Source of the DNA: Microbacterium salitolerans
GTDB taxonomy: Bacteria; Actinomycetota; Actinomycetes; Actinomycetales; Microbacteriaceae
Reading direction: 5' to 3'
Assembly: GCF_019720895.1 (NCBI RefSeq)
Contig: NZ_JAHKSH010000003.1
Coordinates: forward strand, 186,001-250,000
DNA: 64,000 nt
Positions within the stretch are counted from its first letter, which is position 1. Every line of letters begins with the position of its first letter. The position numbers were made by a program, and so were the translations under genes. The notes beneath the pieces were generated by a model. That model was given only the letters and a program-made list of their open reading frames with translations. It ran no database searches and was not told the DNA's origin. Shown here in pieces: positions 45,364 to 54,481 of this stretch.

Positions 45364-46683
45364 ATGACCGCGGACACCATCCATCTCACTGGCGGCATCG
45401 ACGTCGGCAACGGGTACGTCAAGGGCATGATCCTGAACACCGACACCGACGTGCGGGACCGGATCGACCTTCCGAGCGCGGCTGTCGCGACACCGCGCCA
45501 GTCGCCGAAGGTCCCCATCGAAGACGCGGACGCCGCGCAGGTGATGGTCGACGCCGAGCAGGACTTCTACAACCGCCTCGACGCCTCCTTCTCGTCGCCG
45601 CTGGTCGCCGACAGCGACCGCCGTATCTTCGGTCGCGCCGCACTCAGCGTGCGCGGATCCGTCTTCACCGAGTTCGAGGTGCACGACGGGCACGCGAGCA
45701 AGGCCGACCAGGAGCTGAGCAAGCTCCTCGTGCTCGGCGTCTTCGCCGCGAAGGCGCTGCGCGACCACGTGCGCGCCGAGGGCTCGCTGCCCCGACAGGA
45801 GCTCCGCGTCAAGGTGCGGGCGGGACTGGCGCTCCCGATCGCCGAGTTCGTCGCACGCCGTTACGGCCACGCCGGTGAGTTCATCGGCGGCAAGGGCTCG
45901 TCGGTGCACCTCGTGACGATCAAGAACTTCAACACGCCCGTGAGCGTGCGTCTGGAGTTCGAGGACGTGCAGGTCGTGGCCGAGGGCGCCTCGGCGCAGT
46001 TCGCGATCACCGAGAAGGGCGAGCCGCTCGCCGATGCGCTGCTGGCCGACCTGCGCTCGCGCGAGCTCGGGATCCTCCCGGGTGTCACGGGCGCCGACCT
46101 GGTCGCCGCGCAGAACACGATCGGCATCGACGTCGGCGAGGGCACGGTCAACTTCCCCGTGTTCACGATGGGGCGCTTCAACGCCGAGGCCGCGTCGACG
46201 CTCGAGCTCGGCTACGGCACGATCCTCGAGAACGCCCTCGATCGCCAGGACGAGGCCGATCTGCGCTTCACCAGCCGTAAGCAGCTGGCTGACTTCCTGC
46301 AGACGACCCCGACCGTGCTGCAGCGTGGCCGTCACCAGCGTGCGCAGCGCCTGGTCGAGCCCGACATCAAGCACCTGGTCGAGCAGATCCGCCGTTCGTT
46401 CAGCGAGACGCTCAGCCAGTCGGGTGAGTCCACCGAGGTCGTCTACGTGTACGGCGGCGGTTCGGGTCCCATCAAGGACGCGCTGTACCCGGTGCTCATC
46501 GAGGCGGCCGGCGACGTGCCCGTCCTGTACCTCGACGCGCGGTACTCCCGGCACCTGAACCGCGAGGGACTCTTCCTCGCCGTGCGTGCGGCGGAAGAGG
46601 CGGCCAACGCGGCGAAGGACGCGCCGGCCGAGTCGCGCCGTGCGACGCGCACCAAGGAGAAGAAGCCGGCCGCAACGGCCTGA
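45364..46683 (+). CDS. ParM/StbA-family actin-like ATPase, chromosomal
   Basis: 439 aa from ATG 45364. The actin ATPase fold is shown by phosphate-1 motif GGIDVGNGYVKGMIL (residues 10-24), phosphate-2 motif IGIDVGEGTVNFPVF (about 253-267) and adenosine motif VVYVYGGGSGPIKDALYP (about 359-376). The insertion between the motifs (HASKADQELSKLLVLGVFAA) fits the ParM/Alp group. The C-terminal 25 residues are basic and disordered (ESRRATRTKEKKPAATA). ParM polymerises to push plasmids apart. The surroundings are chromosomal, so its cargo is unknown. It is co-transcribed with the adaptor-like gene and followed by a strong terminator. Confidence 0.85.
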   Translation: MTADTIHLTGGIDVGNGYVKGMILNTDTDVRDRIDLPSAAVATPRQSPKVPIEDADAAQVMVDAEQDFYNRLDASFSSPLVADSDRRIFGRAALSVRGSVFTEFEVHDGHASKADQELSKLLVLGVFAAKALRDHVRAEGSLPRQELRVKVRAGLALPIAEFVARRYGHAGEFIGGKGSSVHLVTIKNFNTPVSVRLEFEDVQVVAEGASAQFAITEKGEPLADALLADLRSRELGILPGVTGADLVAAQNTIGIDVGEGTVNFPVFTMGRFNAEAASTLELGYGTILENALDRQDEADLRFTSRKQLADFLQTTPTVLQRGRHQRAQRLVEPDIKHLVEQIRRSFSETLSQSGESTEVVYVYGGGSGPIKDALYPVLIEAAGDVPVLYLDARYSRHLNREGLFLAVRAAEEAANAAKDAPAESRRATRTKEKKPAATA

Positions 46684-46693
46684 CGCGCTCCAT

Positions 46694-46733
46694 CGACGAC
46701 GGCGCCGTTCCGAGAGGGACGGCGCCGTCGTCG
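46694..46733 (+). terminator. Strong terminator of the actin-like operon
   Basis: 46694-46708 pairs perfectly with 46719-46733 (15 bp, CGACGACGGCGCCGT), extended by TCC/GGG pairs and closed by a GAGA tetraloop (46712-46715). It begins 11 nt after the stop of the actin-like gene, so the cassette is a two-gene transcription unit. Confidence 0.85.
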
Positions 46734-46801
46734 TGCGCGAGAGGGAACACGGATGCCCGCTCCCGTGTTGCACGCTGAGCCGGCCCCGACGAAAGGCGCT
46801 C

Positions 46802-47521
46802 ATGACCACTGTTCTCCCGTCCTCCGACTCGACGGCGACCCCGGATGCCGTGCTCGATGCGCCAGCGTGGTCCTCGCTCACGGGCGCGCACGCGCATCTC
46901 GCGATCGGCAACGCGCTCGTCCGCCGATACCCCGACGACGTGTCGCCCTTCGCCGGTGTCGCCTCCTGGGAGGATCCGGACGTCTGGGGCGCATTGATCG
47001 AGGAGTTCGGGACGGGAGCCGAGACGATGATCTCGCATGCGGACCCCGCCCTCCCGGCGGGCTGGTCCGAGATCTGGCGGGGGAGCGGGCTGCAGCTCGT
47101 CGAGACGGATCGGCTGACGCCGGCGCCCTTCGCGGACGCGGTCGAACTGGGCGCCGACGATGTCGAGGACATGCTCGCGATCGTCTCCCGCAACCAGCCG
47201 GGACCGTTCCTGCCGCGCACGCACGAGCTCGGGCGCTATGTGGGGGTGCGTCGCGGCGGACGCCTCGTCGCGATGGCGGGCGAGCGCCTGCATCCGGACG
47301 GCTGGACCGAGATCAGCGCCGTCTCGGTCGACGAGGAGGTGCGCCGACAGGGCCTCGCCTCGGCCCTCACCCTCGACGTCGCGCACGCGATCCGCGCGCG
47401 CGGCGACCGGGCGTTCCTCCACGCGTCCGCCGCGAACACGGGCGCCGTCGCCGCGTACGAGAAGCTCGGCTTCGAGCTCCGTCGCCGCGTGCCGTTCCTG
47501 CGGGTGCGCACGCCCGCGTAG
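46802..47521 (+). CDS. GNAT-family N-acetyltransferase
   Basis: 239 aa from ATG 46802, preceded by GAAAGG. The N-terminal 110 residues are variable. The GNAT core lies at about 115-235: ELGADDVEDMLAIVSRNQPG, acetyl-CoA binding VSVDEEVRRQGLASALTLDV with the Q/RxxGxG/A pattern, and AANTGAVAAYEKLGFELRRR. The substrate is unknown. It follows the actin-like operon after its terminator and is an independent unit. Confidence 0.85.
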   Translation: MTTVLPSSDSTATPDAVLDAPAWSSLTGAHAHLAIGNALVRRYPDDVSPFAGVASWEDPDVWGALIEEFGTGAETMISHADPALPAGWSEIWRGSGLQLVETDRLTPAPFADAVELGADDVEDMLAIVSRNQPGPFLPRTHELGRYVGVRRGGRLVAMAGERLHPDGWTEISAVSVDEEVRRQGLASALTLDVAHAIRARGDRAFLHASAANTGAVAAYEKLGFELRRRVPFLRVRTPA

Positions 47522-47560
47522 GCGATCTCCGCGACCGCGAGGAGAACTGCCCCGCACGTG

Positions 47561-47589
47561 CTGACACCGCGCGTCGGGCGGCATACACT
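47561..47589 (+). promoter_or_regulatory. Promoter of the GAF regulator gene
   Basis: CTGACA (47561-47566) and TACACT (47584-47589) are separated by exactly 17 nt, a consensus-like sigma-70-type promoter. Transcription would start near 47596, giving a leader of about 32 nt before ATG 47628. Confidence 0.6.
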
Positions 47590-47627
47590 CGACGTCACCA
47601 CCTCCCTCGACGGCGATCGGAGCGTGC

Positions 47628-48920
47628 ATGGCGTCTCCCTGGGCTGCGGCGCAGAGCGGATCCTCGCGGCTGATCCTCGAGCGCGCCTACGACGAGCTCC
47701 TCGCCGGGCATGCGGGGGATCCGCGCCTGCAGGACGTTCGTGCGGTCGTGCGCGAATCGTGGATCCGCTCGCTCGACTCCCTCGTCGCGCCGGACGGGAT
47801 CCCGGAGCTCGACTTCGCCGGCGAGGCCCTTGAGGTGCACCGGCGGGCGCATCCCCTGGCGGCGAGCATGGAGATGATCCGCGGACTGCTGCTGCCCGGC
47901 GACGTCGATGAATCCGGCGTGGTCGTCGCGGTGGGCGATGCCGCAGGGCGCCTGCTGTGGATCGAGGGCGACCGCGAGGTGCGTGCGAGCGTCGGCGAGA
48001 TGGGGTTCATCGAGGGGGCGAACTGGTCCGAGGAGCGCGTCGGCACCGCCGCCCCCGGGACGGCGCTCGCGCTCGATCGGTCCGTGCAGGTGCGCGGGTC
48101 GGAGCACTTCAACCGCCATGTGCTTCCGTGGTCGTGCACGGCGGCCCCCGTGCATGACCCCGAGACGCGTGCGCTCATCGGCGTCATCGACGTGACCGGG
48201 CGCGAGACGGCGGCCGCGCCGCAGGCGCAGCTGCTGGTCGACGCGACCGTGCGGGCCGTCGAGAGCGAGCTGCTCATCGCCCGCATGCGACAGCGCGACG
48301 AGCGGCCTCGCCGGCGCGCTGAGGCGACGCCCGCCCGTATGGTCCTCCGCGTGCTCGGGCGCGATCGCGCGATCCTCGAGGCGGGCCGCGCATCCGTCGC
48401 CCTCGGGGTGCGCCATGCGGAGGTCCTGTTCCTGCTCGCCGCGCATCGCGACGGGCTCAGCGCCGAGCGTCTCGCGGAGCTCGTCTACGGGGATCCGCGC
48501 GCCGTCGGCACTCTGCGGCCCGAGCTCGTCCGTCTGCGCAGGGTCCTCCACACGCACGCCCTGCCGCTCACGCTCGAGTCGCGGCCGTACCGGCTCACGG
48601 GGCCCCTCGACACCGACGCGCAGGACCTCCTGTCGCTGCTCGATCGTGGCGCGCACCGGGTCGCGCTGGCGGCGTGGAAAGGCGACGTGCTGCCCGACTC
48701 CCGTGCTCCCGGCGTGGAGGAGTTGCGCGAGACCGTGCGAGGCGCTCTCCGCGAGGCGATGCTCGACGAGGCCGGCGTCGACGCGCTCCACGACTACCTG
48801 CAGACCGACGTGGGCCGAGACGACATGGAGGCCATGCGGCTCTGCCTCGGCATGCTGCCCGCGAAGTCGCCGCGTCGCGCGGGCCTCGTCGCCCGTCTCG
48901 AGCGGTGGGGGCGGGTCTGA
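47628..48920 (+). CDS. GAF-domain transcriptional regulator of aldehyde dehydrogenase
   Basis: 430 aa. A helical N-terminus is followed by a GAF sensor domain (about residues 60-195: [60 protein letters not shown]). The C-terminal region (about 235-320) is a winged helix-turn-helix-like segment ([20 protein letters not shown]). The gene order regulator, aldehyde dehydrogenase, DUF779 is widespread in actinobacteria, where the regulator is thought to sense aldehydes or alcohol metabolites. It has its own promoter at 47561-47589. The ALDH gene starts 83 nt downstream behind a dyad at 48922. Confidence 0.85.
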   Translation: MASPWAAAQSGSSRLILERAYDELLAGHAGDPRLQDVRAVVRESWIRSLDSLVAPDGIPELDFAGEALEVHRRAHPLAASMEMIRGLLLPGDVDESGVVVAVGDAAGRLLWIEGDREVRASVGEMGFIEGANWSEERVGTAAPGTALALDRSVQVRGSEHFNRHVLPWSCTAAPVHDPETRALIGVIDVTGRETAAAPQAQLLVDATVRAVESELLIARMRQRDERPRRRAEATPARMVLRVLGRDRAILEAGRASVALGVRHAEVLFLLAAHRDGLSAERLAELVYGDPRAVGTLRPELVRLRRVLHTHALPLTLESRPYRLTGPLDTDAQDLLSLLDRGAHRVALAAWKGDVLPDSRAPGVEELRETVRGALREAMLDEAGVDALHDYLQTDVGRDDMEAMRLCLGMLPAKSPRRAGLVARLERWGRV

Positions 48921-48921
48921 C

Positions 48922-48933
48922 GCAACTCGTTGC
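48922..48933. promoter_or_regulatory. Candidate operator upstream of the aldehyde dehydrogenase
   Basis: GCAACTCGTTGC is a perfect 5-bp dyad around TC, followed at once by a third GCAACTC half (48932-48938). It begins directly after the regulator's stop codon, 71 nt before the ALDH start. It fits a binding site for the GAF regulator. Confidence 0.5.
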
Positions 48934-49003
48934 AACTCCCGGCGGCGTAGCGTCGCGCACGACGCGGCAGTGCCGCCGCGGACGCCATCAAGGGAGACCA
49001 GCG

Positions 49004-50551
49004 ATGACCATCGTCGAAGAAGCCGTTTCGAGTGCCTACGCGGCCCCGGGGGCCGCCGGATCCGTCGTGAGCTACCAGCCGCGCTACGGCCACTACATCG
49101 GGGGCGAGTGGGTGGATCCCGTCCAGGGCGGGTACTTCGAGAACCCCACGCCCATCACCGGTAAGACGTTCACGGAGATCGCCCGCGGCACGGCTGAGGA
49201 CGTCGACCGCGCCGTCGATACGGCGTGGAAGGCCTTTGAGGGCTGGAAGAAGACGTCGCCGACCGAGCGCGCGAACATGCTCAACCGGATCGCCGACCGC
49301 ATGGAGCAGAACCTCGAGCGGCTCGCGGTCGCCGAGACGTGGGAGAACGGCAAGCCCGTCCGCGAGACGCTCGCCGCCGACATCCCCCTCGCGATCGACC
49401 ACTTCCGCTACTTCGCGGGCGCGCTCCGGGCGCAGGAGGGATCCCTCAGCCAGCTCGACGGCGACACTGTCGCCTATCACTTCCACGAGCCACTCGGCGT
49501 CGTCGGGCAGATCATCCCGTGGAACTTCCCGATCCTCATGGCGACCTGGAAGCTCGCGCCGGCGCTCGCCGCGGGCAACTGCGTCGTGCTGAAGCCGGCC
49601 GAGCAGACGCCCGCGTCGATCATGCTTCTGATGGAGATCATCGGCGACCTCATCCCCGACGGCGTGCTGAATATCGTCAACGGATTCGGGATCGAGGCGG
49701 GCGCGCCGCTCGCGTCGCATAAGCGGATCCGCAAGATCGCCTTCACGGGGGAGACCACGACGGGCCGCCTCATCATGCAGTACGCGTCGCAGAACCTCAT
49801 CCCCGTGACGCTCGAGCTCGGCGGAAAGAGCCCGAACATCTTCTTCGAGGACGTCGCCCGCCAGAAGGACGACTACTACGCGAAGGCGCTCGAGGGCTTC
49901 GCGATGTTCGCCCTCAACCAGGGCGAGGTGTGCACGTGCCCCTCGCGCGCGCTGATCCAGAAGTCGATGTACGACGACTTCCTCGGCGACGCGCTCGACC
50001 GCGTCGGGAAGATCACGCAGGGCAACCCGCTGGATCCCTCGACGATGATCGGCGCGCAGGCGTCGAACGACCAGTACGAGAAGATCCTCTCCTACATCGA
50101 CATCGGCAAGCAGGAGGGCGCGAAGGTGCTCACGGGCGGCGAGCCCGTCGATCTCGGGGGCGAGCTCTCGGGTGGGTACTACATCACGCCGACGGTGTTC
50201 GAGGGATCCAACAGCATGCGGATCTTCCAGGAGGAGATCTTCGGGCCCGTCGTCTCGGTCACCGACTTCGCCGACTACGACGACGCGATCGCCACCGCGA
50301 ACGACACCCTCTACGGGCTCGGGGCCGGGGTCTGGAGCCGCAGCGCCGATACGTGCTACCGCGCCGGGCGCGCGATCGAGGCGGGTCGCGTGTGGACGAA
50401 CACCTATCACCAGTACCCGGCGCACGCCGCCTTCGGCGGGTACAAGCAGTCGGGCATCGGCCGAGAGAACCACCTGAAGATGCTCGACCACTATCAGCAG
50501 GACAAGAACCTCCTGGTGTCGTACGCCGAGGGGCCCGCGGGGCTGTTCTGA
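49004..50551 (+). CDS. NAD-dependent aldehyde dehydrogenase (ExaC/AldA type)
   Basis: 515 aa from ATG 49004 with AGGGAGA at 48991-48997. It oxidises aldehydes such as acetaldehyde to acids. The Rossmann region has [15 protein letters not shown], general base Glu271 in LELGGKSPN, and catalytic Cys310 in [14 protein letters not shown], the doublet CTC typical of the ExaC/acetaldehyde group. The length is normal. The next gene, DUF779, overlaps its stop by one base. The regulator gene lies upstream. Together they form an aldehyde detoxification or ethanol-use unit. Confidence 0.95.
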   Translation: MTIVEEAVSSAYAAPGAAGSVVSYQPRYGHYIGGEWVDPVQGGYFENPTPITGKTFTEIARGTAEDVDRAVDTAWKAFEGWKKTSPTERANMLNRIADRMEQNLERLAVAETWENGKPVRETLAADIPLAIDHFRYFAGALRAQEGSLSQLDGDTVAYHFHEPLGVVGQIIPWNFPILMATWKLAPALAAGNCVVLKPAEQTPASIMLLMEIIGDLIPDGVLNIVNGFGIEAGAPLASHKRIRKIAFTGETTTGRLIMQYASQNLIPVTLELGGKSPNIFFEDVARQKDDYYAKALEGFAMFALNQGEVCTCPSRALIQKSMYDDFLGDALDRVGKITQGNPLDPSTMIGAQASNDQYEKILSYIDIGKQEGAKVLTGGEPVDLGGELSGGYYITPTVFEGSNSMRIFQEEIFGPVVSVTDFADYDDAIATANDTLYGLGAGVWSRSADTCYRAGRAIEAGRVWTNTYHQYPAHAAFGGYKQSGIGRENHLKMLDHYQQDKNLLVSYAEGPAGLF

Positions 50552-50943
50552 TGACGGATCCCGTGGAGAGGGTGGCGGTCTCGGGGGAGGCCGCCGCCCT
50601 TCTGCGCACACTGACGGCGCAGCATGGTCGACTCATGTTCCACCAGTCGGGCGGCTGCTGCGACGGCTCGTCCCCCATGTGCTATCCCGTCGGGATGTTC
50701 CTGACGGGGCCGGGCGACGTGCTGCTCGGCACGATCGACGTCGGGCTCGACGATGCCATCGAGGTGTACATGTCGGAGAGCCAGTTCGAGTATTGGAAGC
50801 ACACACACCTCACGATCGACGTCGTCGACGGTCGCGGCTCGGGCTTCAGCGTCGAGGCGCCGACCGGGAAGAGGTTCCTCATCCGCTCACGTCTGCTCTC
50901 GGACGAGGAGGTGCGGGAGCTCGGACTGCTCGATGGGGCGTAA
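50551..50943 (+). CDS. DUF779-family protein linked to aldehyde dehydrogenase
   Basis: 130 aa. The family block LMFHQSGGCCDGSSPMCYPV (about residues 29-48) carries three cysteines, then DVLLGTIDVGLDDAIEVYM and FSVEAPTGKRFLIRSRL. DUF779 proteins always accompany ExaC-type dehydrogenases; their role is unknown, and the conserved cysteines suggest metal or cofactor binding. The ATG overlaps the ALDH stop (TGATG), so translation is coupled. The HNH gene converges 4 nt away. Confidence 0.92.
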   Translation: MTDPVERVAVSGEAAALLRTLTAQHGRLMFHQSGGCCDGSSPMCYPVGMFLTGPGDVLLGTIDVGLDDAIEVYMSESQFEYWKHTHLTIDVVDGRGSGFSVEAPTGKRFLIRSRLLSDEEVRELGLLDGA

Positions 50944-50947
50944 CCCG

Positions 50948-52531
50948 TCACGCCGGGACCGGTGCCATCTCGCGCGGCGGGGTGATCTCGCCGTTCGCGA
51001 TCCGGTCCGCGAACACCCGCTCGCAGGTCTCGACGCGCGCCTCGTCCCACGCGAGAGCATGCGCAAGCATCGCGTCGGTGTCGGCATGCCGCTCCCGCTC
51101 ACACATCTCCCGAGCCTCCGCCTCGCGCTCGCGTCGTTCCCGAGCAGCACGATCATCGGGCTCCTCCCGGAAGAACACCCGACTGATCGGCTCGTCCGTG
51201 TAGACCAGCCCCGCCGGGCTCGTCCACTCCATGACCCCGCCGGTGATCTGTCTGACCTGCCAGCCGGAGTGGTGCTTCATCACGTGATGCGCCTCACACA
51301 GATGCGCGAGATTCACCACGTCGGTCGGGCCGCCGCGGGCATAGCCTCGCGTGTGATCGATGTCGGATCTTCGGGCCGGTGTCGTGCATCCCGGGAACCG
51401 GCACGTCACGTCGCGCCCGATCAGTGCCCGTCGCTGCTGCTCGGAGGGCCGATATCGATCCACGGCGACGATCTCGCCGGTGTCGGGGCGAGTGAACAGC
51501 CTCTCCCACCCGGCCGCGGACCCCGCGACGATCCGCGCCGTATCGGGTGCGGCGAGCCCGCCCTCGTCGATCCAGGACGTGCCGGTGTCGGGGTCGATGA
51601 TCTGCGAGACCGGGATCGTCACCTGCACGCTCGCCACGATCCCCTGAAGCGCTGTTCCGGTGCCGGCGGAGTGGAGTTCGTGCCCGGTGGGTGAGGCGGT
51701 CAGGAGGATGTCGGCGAGCAGGTCGGCACGCAGCTGATCCATCGTGCGCACATCACTCGCCCCCACCGACAGCGCATCCGACATGTCGATACCGCCGGTG
51801 ACCGGCACACCCCACCCCTGTTCCGGAGCGAACCCGTGCTCCCGTTCGTAGGCGGTGCGGGCACGGCGCCGGTCGGTCTTGATGATCGTCGCCATCTGCG
51901 TGACCCGGCCCTGGATCGCGCGCGCTTCGAGCGTGGGCAGGAACGCCCACAGCTCACTCATCCCGTCCTCACGCTCGGTGACGACCACACGGCGGCCGGT
52001 GCGGGCACGCTGGTGGCGTTCGCGCAGCGACAGCGGGGCGAGGTGCGCGGCGCGCATCGTCGCGATCTTCTCCACCTCCCGGGGAGTGCGCGTCTCCGCG
52101 AACGCCACCACCTGCGCATCGAGCGTCGCCCGGGCACCGGCCTCGAGCGACGCCCCGGTGTCCGCGATGACATCCGCGTGGCGCTTCGAGATGCGCCCCT
52201 CGACCAGGGCGGTATGCGTGACGGGGTAGTCGGTGACGAGTCGCTCGGAGGCGTCCATCCGGTTCTTCGCCGCAGCAGGGTGCGTGCGGGTCGCGGCGGC
52301 GACTTCCGCGGCCATCGCCCGCCGCGCATAGTCGGGACCGTGAGACGACACCGACCGCGCCCCGTCGGCATGAGCGATGCGGGCGAGCTCGGCCAGCAGG
52401 ACGGCCTTCTCGCCCTCGGCGCGCGCGATCACCCGGTCACGATCGACGACCTGCGCGATGAGGCCCCGCACCCGGTCACGCTCGGCAGGTGTCAGCCCCG
52501 CCAGTCGCGTCGCGAACCGTTCCTCATCCAT
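50948..52531 (-). CDS. DUF222/HNH endonuclease-domain protein (13E12 repeat family)
   Basis: 527 aa from ATG 52531, with TAGCCT (complement of 52539-52544) 7 nt upstream. The N-terminal DUF222 domain covers about residues 20-330. The C-terminal HNH motif is TCRFPGCTTPARRSDIDHTR, then HLCEAHHVMKHHSGW, with zinc-binding cysteines and the catalytic His. The family is present in many copies in actinobacterial genomes (REP13E12 in mycobacteria) and is thought to spread by recombination; its function is not known. No repeats or target duplications were seen at its ends. Confidence 0.9.
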   Translation of the reverse strand: MDEERFATRLAGLTPAERDRVRGLIAQVVDRDRVIARAEGEKAVLLAELARIAHADGARSVSSHGPDYARRAMAAEVAAATRTHPAAAKNRMDASERLVTDYPVTHTALVEGRISKRHADVIADTGASLEAGARATLDAQVVAFAETRTPREVEKIATMRAAHLAPLSLRERHQRARTGRRVVVTEREDGMSELWAFLPTLEARAIQGRVTQMATIIKTDRRRARTAYEREHGFAPEQGWGVPVTGGIDMSDALSVGASDVRTMDQLRADLLADILLTASPTGHELHSAGTGTALQGIVASVQVTIPVSQIIDPDTGTSWIDEGGLAAPDTARIVAGSAAGWERLFTRPDTGEIVAVDRYRPSEQQRRALIGRDVTCRFPGCTTPARRSDIDHTRGYARGGPTDVVNLAHLCEAHHVMKHHSGWQVRQITGGVMEWTSPAGLVYTDEPISRVFFREEPDDRAARERREREAEAREMCERERHADTDAMLAHALAWDEARVETCERVFADRIANGEITPPREMAPVPA

Positions 52532-52829
52532 GCCTCCGAGGCTACGAGCAACCCCTGACATTCGAAGAGATGTTCGATTCTGAGAGACGTGCTGGAACGC
52601 GCCTCAGCCAGAGCTGCCCTCCGATCGCGGGCAACAGCCGGGCCCGCCGATGTAGCCGAGGCGGCGGTGCCGGGGCGAGCGGGAACCGCTGTGCCAGAGG
52701 GCGGCACGGCGGTGCCGGATCGGGCGATCTGCGTCTCGTGCATGCGTCGGCGTCCTCGCCGCCACGCGTGTCGCCCGTCGGCGTAGAATCCGGCCACACG
52801 GTTTTCCCTGACCGGATCGGAGTTCCGAC

Positions 52830-53240
52830 ATGCGCACGCTCCATACCGCCCTGCGTGTCGCCGACGCCGAGCGCTCGGTCCGCTTCTATGGCGCCCTCGG
52901 CTACGAGGTCGTCGGCCGCGTGCCCGAGTCGCCGGTCGGCGCGCTCACGATGCTCAAGCTCCCCGGCGATCCGTTCGTGGCGATCGAGTTGGCGCACGAC
53001 CCGTCGCGCGGGCCCGTCACTCCCCACGACGGCCATATCGCCGTGCAGGTCTCGTCTGCGCGCGACAGCGCCGCGCGCCTCGCGGACGCCGGGTTCTCCG
53101 TCGAGGATCCCGTTCTGCTCGATTCCGACACCGACTTCTGGACGGCCTGGGCGAGCGACCCGGACGGCTATCGGATCGAGCTCGTCCAGTGGCCCGCGGG
53201 CCACAGCGCCGGCATGACGGCGGCCGATTTCGCCTCCTGA
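52830..53240 (+). CDS. VOC-superfamily protein, glyoxalase I-like
   Basis: 136 aa from ATG 52830. The first residues MRTLHTALRVADAERSVRFY and GALGYEVVGRVPE are the glyoxalase I opening with a possible metal-binding His5. The second module is GHIAVQVSSARDSAARLADAG and FWTAWASDPDGYRIELVQW with a Glu ligand at the end. Lactoylglutathione lyase-like activity is possible, but actinobacteria generally lack glutathione, so mycothiol or another substrate is more likely (inference). TAGAAT at 52786-52791 is a likely -10. The 298-nt spacer before it (52532-52829) is G/C-rich and repetitive with no convincing gene. Confidence 0.88.
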   Translation: MRTLHTALRVADAERSVRFYGALGYEVVGRVPESPVGALTMLKLPGDPFVAIELAHDPSRGPVTPHDGHIAVQVSSARDSAARLADAGFSVEDPVLLDSDTDFWTAWASDPDGYRIELVQWPAGHSAGMTAADFAS

Positions 53241-53274
53241 GTCGCTCCGCCGCACGCGGGATCGACGGCTCCGA

Positions 53275-54405
53275 TCAGTCGAGCTGCGAGAGGACCTGGA
53301 GGATGACGAAGATCGCGACCGCGAGGAATCCCGTCCAGGCGAATCCGCGGCGCTTCAGACGCCGGCCGGGGTCGGCGACGCCCTTCGGCGGGCGCAGCGT
53401 CGCGGGATTCTGCATCGCCGGATTCTCGATGTGGTCGGGCGCGATGGGCGCGACCTGCGCCGGTGTCGCGTGTGACTGCTCGGCGCGGAGGCGGTCGTCG
53501 CGCCAGCGCCCCCACTGCGCCATCTTGTCGAGCATCGCGCCGACGACCGAGAACAGCCACGCCCAGCGCCGAGGATCCAGCGTCGAGACGTCCTTCCCGG
53601 TGTAGAAGAACAGCCAGTCATCGACGATCTCGACGTCGAGCTGTGCCGAGCTGTCCATGAAACGCGCCATGATGTCGGGCGTGAACAGGTAGAGCGCGTC
53701 GGCCTCGTAGCCCTCGGGGCAGTAGAGGCTGAAGTGCTTGTGGAAGTCGCCCTCGAGTTCGAGCCGCTGATCCTTCCTGAACCCGATCGGCAGGTTCGAT
53801 CCGAACAGGCCGTTGTTGCCCTCGGCGTCGAGGACGATGTGGGGCAGCGGGGCGTCGAGCCGCACGGCGATGTATCCCCAGGTGTGCGTCTTCTCGGACT
53901 TGCCCGATCCGGTCTTGTAGCGGTAGTTGCCGAACTCCACGAAGCGCGGCTCGTCACCGCGGACGAGGTCGTTCGACCGTCGCCCGCGCCCGACCCCGAA
54001 CAGCATTCCGGGCAGCTTCGGCGCGCTGTACCCCGGGTGGAAGGTCATGTTGTTCGCCTGCGCGAACCGGTCGAGCCGGTACGCCGTCGTGGCTCCGCCC
54101 GCGACCTGATGGACGATCGCGAGCACGACGAACACGCCGCCGACGAGCAGGAACGGCAGGCCGGCGAACCATGCCGGCGAGCGCGCGATGATGCCGCTGG
54201 CGATCGCGCCGAGCCCGACGAGCACGAACACGCTGCCGATCGCGACGAACAACACGAACGTGAGCGTCTCGCCGAGCGACCGGTCGTTCGCGTGCCAGAG
54301 CGGGAACCGCGTCGAGAGCGAGCCCTTGAACGCTTTGACGGCTCGCCGGTCGACAGGCTCCGTGAGCGCCCGCGCGTCGAATCCGTACGTCTCCGTCTGC
54401 TGCAT
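53275..54405 (-). CDS. Membrane protein of unknown function
   Basis: 376 aa from ATG 54405; TACCGT (complement of 54413-54418) ends 7 nt upstream. Two membrane helices lie near residues 40-85 (TFVLFVAIGSVFVLVGLGAI, WFAGLPFLLVGGVFVVLAIV). A soluble domain of about 220 residues follows (RFVEFGNYRYKTGSGKSEKT, LPHIVLDAEGNNGLFGSNLP), then a last helix (FLAVAIFVILQVLS). This layout, two helices then a YRLDRFAQANNM-type domain, is common among actinobacterial conserved hypotheticals. It is divergent from the orphan at 54482. Confidence 0.78.
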   Translation of the reverse strand: MQQTETYGFDARALTEPVDRRAVKAFKGSLSTRFPLWHANDRSLGETLTFVLFVAIGSVFVLVGLGAIASGIIARSPAWFAGLPFLLVGGVFVVLAIVHQVAGGATTAYRLDRFAQANNMTFHPGYSAPKLPGMLFGVGRGRRSNDLVRGDEPRFVEFGNYRYKTGSGKSEKTHTWGYIAVRLDAPLPHIVLDAEGNNGLFGSNLPIGFRKDQRLELEGDFHKHFSLYCPEGYEADALYLFTPDIMARFMDSSAQLDVEIVDDWLFFYTGKDVSTLDPRRWAWLFSVVGAMLDKMAQWGRWRDDRLRAEQSHATPAQVAPIAPDHIENPAMQNPATLRPPKGVADPGRRLKRRGFAWTGFLAVAIFVILQVLSQLD

Positions 54406-54469
54406 GACCTCTACGGTAGGACGAACCCCCGATACCTCCAGCGGGCAGGTCTGCCCGGGGCGAGTTCCG

Positions 54470-54475
54470 TACGCT
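54470..54475 (+). promoter_or_regulatory. Leaderless -10 element
   Basis: TACGCT is followed by 6 nt and ATG 54482. It is divergent from the minus-strand TACCGT at 54413-54418. Confidence 0.55.
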
Positions 54476-54481
54476 GGCCGC

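Noticed and set aside
50948-52531. HNH protein as part of a defence island or prophage
   Set aside because: No other defence or phage genes lie beside it. The DUF222/13E12 family is a dispersed actinobacterial gene family.
52589-52786. Possible 65-aa gene in the 298-nt spacer before the second VOC gene
   Set aside because: No ribosome-binding site; the product is made of short Ala/Gly/Val/Pro repeats with an Arg-rich end, which looks like a translation of G/C-rich repetitive DNA.
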